A stretch of 64,000 nt of DNA from Parcubacteria bacterium C7867-001. Lineage in GTDB: Bacteria; Patescibacteria; Paceibacteria; UBA9973; UBA2103. Location of the stretch: contig LFCK01000002.1 in assembly GCA_001189095.1 (NCBI GenBank), positions 1 through 64,000 on the forward strand, in the 5' to 3' direction. The notes under the pieces are model-generated. The model had not been told where the DNA came from and ran no database searches. It saw nothing but the letters and a program-made list of their open reading frames with translations. A program made the translations under genes and the position numbers. How positions within the stretch are numbered: position 1 is the stretch's first letter; the number at the start of each line of letters is the position of its first letter. Of the stretch, positions 28,601-36,657 are shown piece after piece.

Positions 28601-28956
28601 CATTTTGCATTGAACGCAGCAACACCGTACTTCTCTATCTCCGGCTTTCCAGAAAATCCGAGCTGTTTCTCTACCTCGAGCTCGACCGGAAGACCATGCG
28701 TGTCCCAGCCTGCTTTGCGCGGAACGTGATAGCCGCGCATCGTCTTATAGCGCGGAATAGCGTCTTTGAAGGCTCGTGCCTCAAGGTGATGGATACCGGG
28801 TTTTCCGTTCGCGGTCGGAGGACCTTCAAAAAATACGAAGTTCCCTTTCGGCGCCTTCTTGGCGAGCGTTTTCTCGAAAATCTTCTGCTCCTTCCAGAAA
28901 GCGAGGACCTTCTCTTCGCGCGTCGCCGCGTCCGATTTCTGCACTGGTTCGGCCAT
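25630..28956 (-). CDS. ileS: Isoleucyl-tRNA synthetase with an inserted histidine-phosphatase domain
   Basis: An 1108-residue protein. Class I core: GIHH (HIGH motif, residues 54-57) and KMSKS (782-786), with the editing domain between. After SVEELKSR (~490) the protein enters a histidine-phosphatase (phosphoglycerate-mutase-like) domain of ~190 residues: RHGE at 500-503, SPIERTRQTAE, and ITHG with His638. IleRS resumes at LHRPYIDDV (~687). Removing the insert leaves ~918 residues, a normal IleRS length. The phosphatase catalytic residues (Arg-His, second Arg, second His) all appear present. The insert sits in a surface loop of the family. TAGGAT lies 8 nt before the ATG with no Shine-Dalgarno. 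Confidence 0.95.
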   Translation of the reverse strand: MAEPVQKSDAATREEKVLAFWKEQKIFEKTLAKKAPKGNFVFFEGPPTANGKPGIHHLEARAFKDAIPRYKTMRGYHVPRKAGWDTHGLPVELEVEKQLGFSGKPEIEKYGVAAFNAKCRESVLSYIDLWDKFTERIGYWVDRTQAYFTFDVSYMEALFGVVKKINDDDRLYKDFKVVPWCVVCGTALSSHELAQGYEDVKDLSLTAKFELVDEPNTYILAWTTTPWTLPGNVALAVGKNITYGVYSKDAERVVIANALAAKLGEGWTKEKDVQGSELVGKVYKPLYSFAKELAAESEKSKFENAYKVHAADFVTTEDGTGVVHTAVMYGQDDFELGQKIGLPKVHLIGPDGRFLRGTGFLEGKSVIDAETNIEVLKDLQERGNYFAKESYTHSYPHCWRSKNRLIYYARDSWYVRMTDLKEKLLASNQSVNWEPSYLREGRMGEWLANVKDWAISRERYWGTPLPVWESSDKKERFVPGSVEELKSRTKKSGNRYIVVRHGEAENNVAHILCSDNDTYGLTETGKEQAKSAAGKLPGIPTKIFASPIERTRQTAEIMTENLGLDASNIIYDDRLRELRFGDLNRGPFETFLAWRKGSSFTDRMPNGESYFDAKQRFGEFLYELEATYSNEVILIITHGVGVESMTAVTEGLTSDQAKRRIDAMDTKHAEPVELPFVPLPHNDNYELDLHRPYIDDVVLVGDSGAELRRTPEVMDVWFDSGAMPFAQDPKNVVYPADYISEAIDQTRGWFYTLLAVGTLMGRGAPYKNVVSLGHLLDAEGKKMSKSKGNVIEPFSAMDEYGADTLRYWMYYVNQPGDSKNFDPKTVKETARVLSWLDNSAKFYELFKTESLQGGKEEVIDKWMRERTNETLMLVTKHLDAYKLYEASRTLAGLFEDLSQWYVRRVRDRARDGDVAALRTLRETLRVSALMLAPFAPFLAEEVFQTVRTEHDPESVHLANWPVQILPFTFSSIIGGNRNPALIEAMSLVRARASEALKLRQKAGVIVRQPLASLSIPDRLPDELAAILADEVNVKKILPNASEISLDTNLTPELVAEGDERAFLRAVAEARKTEGFSPKDSVEAVRGEGPHKAELSTGTVAFSLKKHAP

Positions 28957-28992
28957 AATTACTTATCCTATCGTTTGCGTCATGAAAAAGAA

Positions 28993-29029
28993 ACAACCGG
29001 CGCGTTTGCGCCGGTTGGGTGGTTTTTTT
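28993..29029 (-). terminator. Terminator-like hairpin between ileS and the gene at 29055
   Basis: AACCGGCGC / GCGCCGGTT stem. T-rich sequence (GGTTTTTTTGCG) follows on the plus strand and A-rich sequence on the other, so direction is ambiguous. Confidence 0.6.
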
Positions 29030-29054
29030 GCGATCGCGAGTCTAGTGAAGAGAC

Positions 29055-29324
29055 TCAGGCGGCCGCTTCGGAGAGTTCGAGAACGCCGAGCACATAGTGC
29101 CGGACGTGGTGCGGAATGAGCGGGGTTCTGCCCGTCTTCGCTTCGCGCGACCACTTGAATCGTGAGATGTTGTCCTCCCATAATTCGTGTTTGAATTCAC
29201 GCCTTCCTTCAGCTGCGGTCTTCGCTTTCGCGAAGAGGCACTCGACAGAGCAATTGAGTTTCTTGCGGGCTGCCTCCATCATCTGGAGCCATTCCCAGCC
29301 AGTTCCCTGCTCTACTGAAAGCAT
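29055..29324 (-). CDS. Small protein of unknown function
   Basis: The start is the ATG at 29322-29324, set by GGAGG 7 nt upstream, giving 89 residues. It is rich in Lys, Glu and Trp, with one Cys and RTPLIPHHVRHYVLGVLEL near the C-terminus. No family recognised. The longer upstream reading is probably non-coding. It lies between two hairpins. Confidence 0.6.
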   Translation of the reverse strand: MLSVEQGTGWEWLQMMEAARKKLNCSVECLFAKAKTAAEGRREFKHELWEDNISRFKWSREAKTGRTPLIPHHVRHYVLGVLELSEAAA

Positions 29325-29419
29325 GTACGCCTCCGTTATATGTACCCCTGCAGAATGCACGGGTCCAGTCGCGAAGCGTAACGTGAAGCGTTCATGAACG
29401 CAAGCAAGGTTATGCACGC

Positions 29420-29452
29420 ATGAAAAACCGCCGCACCAAAGGTGCGGCGGCG
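29420..29452. terminator. Hairpin between two small genes
   Basis: CCGCCGCACC / GGTGCGGCGG stem preceded by AAAAA on the plus strand, i.e. TTTTT on the minus strand after the gene at 29472. Confidence 0.75.
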
Positions 29453-29471
29453 AATCACGTACGGAGCAGCG

Positions 29472-29654
29472 TTACTGCTCCTGTGCTTTTCGAGCGAATT
29501 CACTTGGTTCGATAGGCGCATCCGGATCCCGTACAGGGTGACGTGCTTCGAACATCATGCGGTCGAAATCTTGTCGCGGGGACTTTCCTTGTTTCCAACT
29601 ATCGAACGTCGAGGGCGGTAGATCCACCTTCGGTGGCGTCGATTCTTCAGTCAT
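29472..29654 (-). CDS. Small acidic/proline-rich protein of unknown function
   Basis: A 60-residue protein from the ATG at 29652-29654, behind a GGAG site. It has a Pro-rich centre (PPKVDLPPSTFDSWKQGKSP) and a charged C-terminus. It is supported by the ribosome site and a following terminator only. Confidence 0.5.
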   Translation of the reverse strand: MTEESTPPKVDLPPSTFDSWKQGKSPRQDFDRMMFEARHPVRDPDAPIEPSEFARKAQEQ

Positions 29655-29744
29655 GAATGTACTCCGTGTGTATCGTGTATATGACGATCCACCTGTTCCC
29701 AATCTTGTAGACGGGCTGTGGTGTCTCGTATTACTTCACTAGAT

Positions 29745-31379
29745 TTACATTCGTTCTGGCGCGGGTATCCCAAGGAGCGTAAGTCCGTTGGTCATCGTCA
29801 TCACAAATGCTTTCGCGACCCGCAGCTTATAACTCCTGTGACTACCGTCAAGGATGCGTTCTTTGGCATAAAAAGAATTCCACTCTCCCGCAAGCTGGGT
29901 GAGGTACTGCGCAATGTGGTGTGGAGCGCGTTCACGCTCGGCGCGAGCAGCGATTTCTGGAAAGCGCGCGATGAGTCGCTCGATGAGATACGGCGCATCT
30001 GGAGCATCTGTAACTTCAGATTCTTCCTTCGCCGCCGCAAGCACCGACTTTGCTCGCACGAGCGCGTACTGGAGATAGGGACCGGAGTCACCATCGAGTG
30101 AAAGCGACTTTTCAGCATCGTACACAATGCTTCCTCCTGCAGCCTGACGCAGAATCATATATTTCAGCGCCGCAACACCGACCTGCTGCGCAATCAAAGG
30201 ATCTGCATTCTTTTCTCCTGCGCGCGTAATGACCTCCGACAAGAGACCGTTCGCGGTAATGGTGTTGCCGAGACGCGAAGACATCTTTCCGGTTGTAAGC
30301 GTCAAGAGACCATGAGAAATATGGCTCGTCTTTTCTGCGAGAAGTGGAGCGATTTCAGCAAGTGCTGCGAGGAATACTTTGAAGTGACCGACCTGCTCTG
30401 CACCTGTTTCGATAATGACTGCGTCGTTCGGTATGCGTTCTTCCTTATAAAAGGCGAGACCAACGTCTTTCGCTTCGTAGGTGGGAGTTCCGCGGCTCGT
30501 AATGAACACGAGCGTATGGAGTCCTTTTTTCTCTCCCGGATAAATGACCGCTCCGTCGCTTTCGACAAAAACACCCTTGGCGAGCGCGTCTTTCACCACC
30601 TCCATACCTTGCGGCGTTACTTCGCTCTCAAAGAAGTAGTAATCGAACTTCGTTCCGAGCACGACATAGATCTCGCGGAATGCTTCGAGACACACTTCGC
30701 GACACTTGCGCCACAAATCCATGAGTGCTACGTCTTCGCCTTTATAAATTGCAACATTCAGTGCGTTGATCTCGGCTTTTGCGTTTTCACTTTCTTCATA
30801 CGCTTTTGCGCCGTGCGCATACGCTTTGTCGACTTCGCTGGCATTCGCCACATCAGTCACACCATCCCGTTGCAGCGCCCAAAGCGCTTTTGCAACATGC
30901 GGACCAACATCGCCTCCGTACGAGTCGCGGATAACGGTGGCGCCCGAGTTTTCGATGATGCGCGAGACCGATTCGCCGATGACCGTACTCATCAGGTGTC
31001 CCACATGCATTTCTTTAAACGGATTCGGGCAGGAATATTCCACAACGATACGCTTTCCTTCATTCTGTATTCCCTTCCCCCACTCTTCCTTGATTGCTGC
31101 TTCCATCGCCTCAGCAACCGCTTTCGCTGAAAGCGTAATGTTGATAAACCCCGGACCAGCAACATCTACGCGCTGCGCAATTTCGCCAAGCGCCTCCCGA
31201 ATCTTCGGCGCAAGCTCCGCGGCAAGCTCGCGTGGATTCTTACCAAGCGATTTTGCTGCAGCGAGCGCCACGTTCGTAGCGTAATCACCATGCGAAGCGT
31301 CCGTCGGGGTTTCAACCGCAAACGCAACTTCTACACCCCCAAGCGCTTTGTGTACGGCATTTCGTATAAGGTCTTCCAT
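29745..31379 (-). CDS. argS: Arginyl-tRNA synthetase
   Basis: A 544-residue class I synthetase: HVGH (HIGH motif) in CPNPFKEMHVGHLMSTVIG, EAKDVGLAFYK, the catalytic region MSSRLGNTITA in place of KMSKS (common in ArgRS), and the C-terminal all-helical anticodon domain with the LTLLGIPAPERM end. Its start lies 2 nt after the glyA stop. The window also contains tRNA-Arg genes for UCU, GCG and CCG anticodons. Confidence 0.96.
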   Translation of the reverse strand: MEDLIRNAVHKALGGVEVAFAVETPTDASHGDYATNVALAAAKSLGKNPRELAAELAPKIREALGEIAQRVDVAGPGFINITLSAKAVAEAMEAAIKEEWGKGIQNEGKRIVVEYSCPNPFKEMHVGHLMSTVIGESVSRIIENSGATVIRDSYGGDVGPHVAKALWALQRDGVTDVANASEVDKAYAHGAKAYEESENAKAEINALNVAIYKGEDVALMDLWRKCREVCLEAFREIYVVLGTKFDYYFFESEVTPQGMEVVKDALAKGVFVESDGAVIYPGEKKGLHTLVFITSRGTPTYEAKDVGLAFYKEERIPNDAVIIETGAEQVGHFKVFLAALAEIAPLLAEKTSHISHGLLTLTTGKMSSRLGNTITANGLLSEVITRAGEKNADPLIAQQVGVAALKYMILRQAAGGSIVYDAEKSLSLDGDSGPYLQYALVRAKSVLAAAKEESEVTDAPDAPYLIERLIARFPEIAARAERERAPHHIAQYLTQLAGEWNSFYAKERILDGSHRSYKLRVAKAFVMTMTNGLTLLGIPAPERM

Positions 31380-31381
31380 AG

Positions 31382-32638
31382 TTATGCAAAAGATTCAGGT
31401 ATCGGGAACTTTTGCGCAAGTTCCTTAACCTCTGTGCGTACGCGCTCGACCGAGCTTTCGCCATTTTTGAGAACATCGAGCATAAGCTCCGCGACTCGTG
31501 TCGCTTCGACGCGGCCCATACCGCGAGAAGTAATCGCAGGTGTGCCAAAGCGGATACCGGACGGGTCGAGCGGCTTCCGCGTATCATCCGCGATCACGTT
31601 CTTGTTGAGTGTCATGCCAGCGGCATCGAGAAGCGTCTCTGCTTCGTGCCCTGAAATCCCGAACGAACTCCAGACGTCAGCAAGGATAAGGTGGTTGCTC
31701 GTGCCGCCCGCGATGAGACGTACTCCGCCTTTTTGAAACGCGATGGCCATTGCGCTCGCATTCTCGACGACCTGCTTTGCGTATGCCTCGAAAGAAGGTT
31801 TCAACGCTTCGCCGAAACACACCGCTTTCGCTGCGATGGTATTCATCAAAGGGCCGCCTTGAAGGCCGGGGAATACCGCCTTGTCTATTTTCTTCGCGAG
31901 CTCTTCGCTCTCGCGCGTGAGTATGATTCCGCCGCGTGGGCCGCGTAGCGTCTTATGCGTCGTTGAGGTCATTACGTCGAATCCGTAATCAAACGGATTC
32001 TTTACTGCCTTTCCTGCGATGAGTCCGGCGATGTGCGAAATATCCATCACCGCAACCGCGCCGACTTCCCGCGCGATAGAAACAAACTTCGCGTAATCAA
32101 GTTCACGCGAATACGCGGAATATCCCGCAAGCAGGACTTTCGGCTTCTCCCGTTTCGCGACTTCGAGCATTTCGTCGTAGTCGATCTCTCCCGTCGAAAC
32201 ATCTTTCATCTTGTAACGAATGAAATTGAACACCTTCGATATATAGGTCACGGGATGGCCGTGCGTGAGGTGGCCACCATGGGAAAGATCCATACCCATA
32301 ACAGTGTCCCCCGGCTCCATAAGCGCCATGTAAAGGGCGATGTTCGCGTTGGCGCCTGAGTGTGGCTGCACGTTCGCGAACTTCGCACCGAAGAGTTGCT
32401 TCGCGCGCTCTATCGCGATGGTTTCCGCTTGGTCGGTGAATTCTTGGCCGCCATAGTAACGCTTCCCTGGATATCCTTCCGAGTACTTATTCGTGAGCAC
32501 GCTGCCGAGCGCCTCACGCACCGCGAGCGAGACATAGTTTTCAGAAGGAATGAGCTCGAGCCCTTCAGCTTCGCGCTTCTCTTCCCCGTCTAGTGCGACA
32601 AAGACTTCCGCATCCCCTTGTTTAAGGTGTTCGTACAT
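31382..32638 (-). CDS. glyA: Serine hydroxymethyltransferase
   Basis: A 418-residue PLP enzyme: ELIPSENYVS, SGANANIALY, DISHIAGLIA, and the PLP-lysine motif STTHKTLRGPRGG. It converts serine and THF to glycine and methylene-THF, the one-carbon donor for thymidylate synthase encoded 1.5 kb away. dut lies 9 nt upstream on the same strand. Confidence 0.97.
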   Translation of the reverse strand: MYEHLKQGDAEVFVALDGEEKREAEGLELIPSENYVSLAVREALGSVLTNKYSEGYPGKRYYGGQEFTDQAETIAIERAKQLFGAKFANVQPHSGANANIALYMALMEPGDTVMGMDLSHGGHLTHGHPVTYISKVFNFIRYKMKDVSTGEIDYDEMLEVAKREKPKVLLAGYSAYSRELDYAKFVSIAREVGAVAVMDISHIAGLIAGKAVKNPFDYGFDVMTSTTHKTLRGPRGGIILTRESEELAKKIDKAVFPGLQGGPLMNTIAAKAVCFGEALKPSFEAYAKQVVENASAMAIAFQKGGVRLIAGGTSNHLILADVWSSFGISGHEAETLLDAAGMTLNKNVIADDTRKPLDPSGIRFGTPAITSRGMGRVEATRVAELMLDVLKNGESSVERVRTEVKELAQKFPIPESFA

Positions 32639-32647
32639 ATCGATATC

Positions 32648-33076
32648 TTATACGCCCGTCGAACCGAATCCGCCACGCGTCGCGACGCCGTGGGTTGCCA
32701 CTTCGTTCCATGTAACTCGATCGAACGGGAGGACAATGATTTGCGTGATGCGATCGCCCCGCGCGACCGTAACCTCGGCGTCCGTAAAATTGTAGACAAC
32801 CGCATGATACTCATCATCGTCGCCCGAAAAGTCTTCGTCGAAGATTCCTATTGCATTCGGGAGGAGGAGTCCCTTCTTATGGAGCGAGCTGCGCGCGGCC
32901 ATGATGACGGTGTAGCCCTTAGGAGGCTTCACGCCAATATTAAGAGGAACATACGCAATACCACGCGCCGGAATCACCGTATCAACGCGTGCTGCGCAGT
33001 CCATGGCGACAGCGCCTTCCGTTTTATATTCGGGAAGAGATAGTTCGGTATCAATCCGACGAATGTCTACGTGCAT
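32648..33076 (-). CDS. dut: dUTP diphosphatase
   Basis: A 142-residue trimeric-type dUTPase from the ATG at 33074-33076: MDCAARVD, ARSSLHKKGLLLPN, NFTDAEVTVARGDRITQIIV and the C-terminal P-loop-like RGGFGSTG. It yields dUMP for ThyA and keeps uracil out of DNA. The upstream ATG at 33271 would add 65 residues that look non-coding. TATAGA ends 4 nt before the ATG. Confidence 0.94.
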   Translation of the reverse strand: MHVDIRRIDTELSLPEYKTEGAVAMDCAARVDTVIPARGIAYVPLNIGVKPPKGYTVIMAARSSLHKKGLLLPNAIGIFDEDFSGDDDEYHAVVYNFTDAEVTVARGDRITQIIVLPFDRVTWNEVATHGVATRGGFGSTGV

Positions 33077-33163
33077 GGACTCTATACTACTTGAAAAAGC
33101 CTGAATTGACCTGCTGCGCTTGAACGGTAGGATGGAGAAAGCAACCATCACTGGAGACTGCTT

Positions 33164-34048
33164 ATGGAGTATCCCTATAAACCTCAAGGAGAGCGGACGC
33201 CCGATACACAGTATCGGGATCGACTCCGCACCATTCTTGAAACAGGAGTCCGTGTTGCCGACACGCCGCAAGGCGTTGGGGCACTCACCTGCTTTGGCAC
33301 CCTTTCCCCGATGGTATTCGATCTTTCAAATGGCGTTCCGCTCATCACTGAACGGAGTATCGGCTTTTGGCGGAAACCGGTGGCGGAAATAATCGCGTTC
33401 ATGAACGGCGCGCGTACGATTCCGGAACTCGAAGCCTTTGGCTGCGATTTCTGGGGCGACTACCGCGGCAAAGGAAGCGAGCTCGGCCTCGACGCCGACG
33501 ACCTTGGTCCGGGTTCCTATGGCCCCGGATTCCATGACTTTGAAATTCCGGGCGGAGGTTTTCTTAATCAGTTCGCGCAAGTCGTTGACCAGATTAAGAC
33601 GTATCCTTCGATTCGCACGCACTTGGTATCACCTTGGAAGCCGTATTACACGGCGCGCGGTCCAAACCGTAAAGTCATCGTGGCACCCTGCCACGGCTGG
33701 CTCCACTTCCGCGTGATCGACGGCAAGCTCCACATGCGGATGGACCAACGTTCGGCGGACATGCCAATCGGCGTCCCTTCGAACATGATCCAATACGCTG
33801 CGGTCCTGCTCATGGTGTCGCAGGTAACGGGGATTCCTCCCGGAACCTACATCCACAGCTTTGCGGATGCGCACATCTACGAAGACCAAGTTGAAAAGGT
33901 GCAGAAGCTCCTCGAACGCGAGCCACGGCCCTTTCCGGTCATGAAACTCGATCCTTCGATCACTGACCTGTTCGCGTTTCGACCCGAACATTTTACGATC
34001 GAAGAATACGACCCGCATAAGGGAATGCTCATTCCCTATCGGCCCTAA
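33164..34048 (+). CDS. thyA: Thymidylate synthase
   Basis: A 294-residue ThyA: catalytic Cys in APCHGW, phosphate-binding QRSADMPIG, folate-site NMIQYAAVLLM, and HIYEDQ near the C-terminus. The catalytic segment departs from the usual PPCH and LPFN forms, so it is a divergent branch. It makes dTMP from dUMP and methylene-THF. The start follows GGAG; TTGACC-16-TAGGAT lies ~40-65 nt upstream. Confidence 0.92.
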   Translation: MEYPYKPQGERTPDTQYRDRLRTILETGVRVADTPQGVGALTCFGTLSPMVFDLSNGVPLITERSIGFWRKPVAEIIAFMNGARTIPELEAFGCDFWGDYRGKGSELGLDADDLGPGSYGPGFHDFEIPGGGFLNQFAQVVDQIKTYPSIRTHLVSPWKPYYTARGPNRKVIVAPCHGWLHFRVIDGKLHMRMDQRSADMPIGVPSNMIQYAAVLLMVSQVTGIPPGTYIHSFADAHIYEDQVEKVQKLLEREPRPFPVMKLDPSITDLFAFRPEHFTIEEYDPHKGMLIPYRP

Positions 34049-34053
34049 TGCGT

Positions 34054-34085
34054 ACGCCCTCCCGAAACGGGAGGGCGTTTTCGTT
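34054..34085 (+). terminator. Terminator of thyA
   Basis: CGCCCTCCCG / CGGGAGGGCG stem followed by TTTTCGTTT. Confidence 0.85.
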
Positions 34086-34114
34086 TGTGAAAGTTCGCGT
34101 GGTATAAGAAGCGA

Positions 34115-34579
34115 ATGAAGAAGCCAATGGTGAATACCATAAACGCTGATGTGATGCCTCGAAGTGACTACGGTCAGGTACTGAAAGCAATCTTGAAAGA
34201 GGGTCTCTGCCCATTTTGTGAAAAAAACTTGTTCCGTCATCACTCCAAACCCATTCTCATAAAAACAAAGCACTGGTTGGTGACCGAAAACGCTTGGCCG
34301 TATGAGGGGACGAAACACCACTTCGTTTTCATTGTTCGACATCACATCGAGGGCGCCGAACACCTTACACCTCTCATGTGGGCCGATCTTGGTGCTGCAT
34401 TTAAGAAACTTATAAAGAAAACGAAGATCTCTGGAGGCTCATTCGTGATGCGTAACGGAAAGATGGAGTACACCGGAGCTTCAGTGCGGCATCTTCATGC
34501 GCAATTGATCGTTGGCGTACAACGCTCAAAGCAGACCGAGCCCCTCAAGGCCCTCATCGGATACAAACGCAAAAAATAA
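34115..34579 (+). CDS. HIT-family nucleotide-binding protein
   Basis: A 154-residue protein: zinc-site candidate CPFCEKN, HHFVFIVRHHIEG, and the HIT motif VRHLHAQLIVG (residues ~123-133). HIT proteins hydrolyse or transfer nucleoside monophosphates; the substrate here is unknown. TATAAG ends 6 nt before the ATG, consistent with a leaderless mRNA. It lies within the thymidylate/folate cluster. Confidence 0.8.
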   Translation: MKKPMVNTINADVMPRSDYGQVLKAILKEGLCPFCEKNLFRHHSKPILIKTKHWLVTENAWPYEGTKHHFVFIVRHHIEGAEHLTPLMWADLGAAFKKLIKKTKISGGSFVMRNGKMEYTGASVRHLHAQLIVGVQRSKQTEPLKALIGYKRKK

Positions 34580-34608
34580 CTCCTCGCCCATTATGAGCGA
34601 GGAGTTTC
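34577..34608. terminator. Bidirectional terminator between convergent genes
   Basis: AACTCCTCGC / GCGAGGAGTT stem preceded by AAAAAA and followed by TT. Confidence 0.75.
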
Positions 34609-35451
34609 GATAACGCGGATAATTTCTATCCCGTTAGCACGCAGCGCATCCGCTCCGTTGATGAGTGAATACCCATCGGCAAAATAAAGACGCCGGATTC
34701 CGGACGCCGCGACTGCAGCAGCGCAGGGCGGGCACGGAAACGTCGTGACGAAGAGATCGCAGCCGCTTGTTGCAATACCGCAGCGAGCAGCTTCAGCAAT
34801 AATCGCCACTTCCCCATGGAGCGCAGTCGAGACGTCGATACGCTCGCCCGGCTCAAAGGAGCTGCGGGGGTCGCCTTCAAGGTACGCCGTTTGTTCGTGC
34901 GGCACATGCCGATTGAACGCGCTTAGCACCATAACTCCGTCTCTTGCGAGAACGGCACCTACTTGGCGCCACCAGTCAGGACTTTTAGCCGCTGCTTTTC
35001 GGGCTTCTCCAATAAGCGCTCGATCGAGCTCATCGTACGAGATCGTTCCTTGTTCAGGAGCCGACGGCTTCGTCGATGCGCTCCAGTCCCAGCGCAGGCG
35101 CCATCGGTCATCGTGGATGATTGATAGGTCCTCGCCGTAGGATCGTCGCCATGCATGCATGACGTCTTCGTCCGGCATGATGATCGAATCAAAGGAGCGG
35201 AGCTCCGGTAGAGTTTCGTGCGACAAAATACGAACATCCGGAAGAATTCCGAGCGCTTGAATCATTACCGCCGATTCCGCAGGAGTATTGCCTGGCAAAT
35301 GCTTAACGAGCGATAGATTCTCGGCGACAAACTCGTCGCCGAGAATGTAGAGCGTCGCTGTCGGGTACGCACGCAGGAACTTGAGGTATCCCGCATGCGG
35401 AGACGCGACATACATGACGAGCGCAACATTATTGTTTTCCGTTGAGCTCAT
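34591..35451 (-). CDS. Two-domain protein with a C-terminal dCMP/cytidine-deaminase-like domain
   Basis: The start is the ATG at 35449-35451, 8 nt behind GGAGG, giving 286 residues. The first ~130 residues (VALVMYVASPHAGYLKFLRA, YILGDEFVAENLSLVKHLPG) form an unrecognised alpha/beta domain. Residues ~145-280 are a zinc deaminase: HGE in ALHGEVAIIAEAA and PCPPCA, the Zn ligands of dCMP/ComE-type deaminases. It could supply dUMP from dCMP for thyA. It overlaps the upstream cytidylyltransferase-like gene by 23 nt. Confidence 0.8.
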   Translation of the reverse strand: MSSTENNNVALVMYVASPHAGYLKFLRAYPTATLYILGDEFVAENLSLVKHLPGNTPAESAVMIQALGILPDVRILSHETLPELRSFDSIIMPDEDVMHAWRRSYGEDLSIIHDDRWRLRWDWSASTKPSAPEQGTISYDELDRALIGEARKAAAKSPDWWRQVGAVLARDGVMVLSAFNRHVPHEQTAYLEGDPRSSFEPGERIDVSTALHGEVAIIAEAARCGIATSGCDLFVTTFPCPPCAAAVAASGIRRLYFADGYSLINGADALRANGIEIIRVIETPRS

Positions 35452-36115
35452 TGCGTGCCTCCTCAATCGCCTGCAGCAGTTTCGTTGACACTTTTTCAAG
35501 CGTCTCGATCCCACCATCGATGGCTAGAATGCGAATGCGCGCAGTTGTCGACGTTTCCGCCTGCGGCGGAAGATTAACGAGATGTTCGCATTGCGCACGT
35601 ATCGTGTCGTGGTCCGATGGCAGATCCTTCGTTGATTCCGAAATGACCCGTACATCGTGATCGATAAGCGTGTAGAGCTGGTTCGCCTCGTACTGCGGAA
35701 CAAGAATGTCCACAGTGCCGAGTTCGCACAAGATCTCATAGCGTTCCGCTTCAGGAACGATCGGACGCTTGGGGCCTTTGCGCTGCTTGGTGAGCGCATC
35801 GGTATCAACGCCAACCACCATGATGACGTGTTCGGCATCTGGATAGAGCTGTCGTGCAGCCTCTTTTCCAGCGCGAATATATTTTGCGTGACCGATGTGG
35901 AAGAGATCCCACACGCCGGTTGTAAACGCAATAACGCAGCCCATAGAGCGGAGCTGCCCAATGACTTCGCTGAGTTCGTCGTGGTTCGGGAAGAACTTGT
36001 CGTCGAATTTCGCGTTGCCCTTGAGAATACGCGCTGCCCGCAACTGCGTCGGGTTCACGCGCTTTGAGTTTCGAGCGCCGGCTGTAGTAGATGCCTTTGC
36101 CATTGCATCGTCCAT
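35429..36115 (-). CDS. Cytidylyltransferase-like (HIGH-type) nucleotidyltransferase
   Basis: A 228-residue protein starting at the ATG 36113-36115 behind GGAGGTG. Its core is a Rossmann nucleotidyltransferase: GVWDLFHIGHAKYIRAGK with the HxGH motif (FHIGH), MVVGVDTDALTKQRKGPKRP and VISESTKDL. This family (RfaE C-terminal, TagD, FMN/NAD adenylyltransferases) joins a nucleotide to a phosphorylated small molecule; the substrate is unknown. It is translationally coupled to the deaminase-fusion gene. Confidence 0.82.
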   Translation of the reverse strand: MDDAMAKASTTAGARNSKRVNPTQLRAARILKGNAKFDDKFFPNHDELSEVIGQLRSMGCVIAFTTGVWDLFHIGHAKYIRAGKEAARQLYPDAEHVIMVVGVDTDALTKQRKGPKRPIVPEAERYEILCELGTVDILVPQYEANQLYTLIDHDVRVISESTKDLPSDHDTIRAQCEHLVNLPPQAETSTTARIRILAIDGGIETLEKVSTKLLQAIEEARNELNGKQ

Positions 36116-36208
36116 GATACACCTCCAATGAACAACGAGCCTGCCGAGAGAGTACCTTCGGTAAAGCTGCTTGTGCAACGAGCAAAGACGTGTCGTATAG
36201 TTTGTCTC

Positions 36209-36640
36209 ATGGATGAACTCCTAGGCGACCGACAGACCTTCATCACCTACGTTCCCTTACGCACGGAAGTTCGCGCGCTCGACAACATCTCCCTTCCTCG
36301 AGGTGCGAATGTATACGAAATCGCGCCGCGCGCAGCCCTTGATCCGGTAGCTGAAGCGGCAGCGACACTCCGTACTGCAGGCGAAACGAAAACCGTCATA
36401 CTCATTCCCGGTCGGAAATTCGATGCGGCAGGCACTCGGCACGGGCAAGGTGGCGGATGGTACGACCGTTTTCTTGCTCGAGTTCCGCGAGAGTGGCTGC
36501 GTGTCGGCTTCTGTTTCGAGCAGCAATTCTCGAACGAACCACTCCCCCGCGAGAACTGGGATCAAACAATGGATATCGTCTGCGTCGTCCGCAAGGATGG
36601 AATACTAGAAGTACGGGATATTCGTGCTAAGGTTCCGTAG
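36209..36640 (+). CDS. 5-formyltetrahydrofolate cyclo-ligase-like protein (short)
   Basis: The diagnostic block PGRKFDAAGTRHGQGGG plus WYDRFLA (~74-98) is the ATP/folate site of MTHFS proteins. From the ATG at 36209 the protein has 143 residues against ~190 usually, so the N-terminal domain is reduced; an alternative start at 36128 adds 27 residues. I prefer 36209 because TATAGT ends 7 nt before it, the spacing seen at other leaderless starts. It would return 5-formyl-THF to the folate pool. Confidence 0.8.
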   Translation: MDELLGDRQTFITYVPLRTEVRALDNISLPRGANVYEIAPRAALDPVAEAAATLRTAGETKTVILIPGRKFDAAGTRHGQGGGWYDRFLARVPREWLRVGFCFEQQFSNEPLPRENWDQTMDIVCVVRKDGILEVRDIRAKVP

Positions 36641-36657
36641 GATTTATGGAGGACAAA

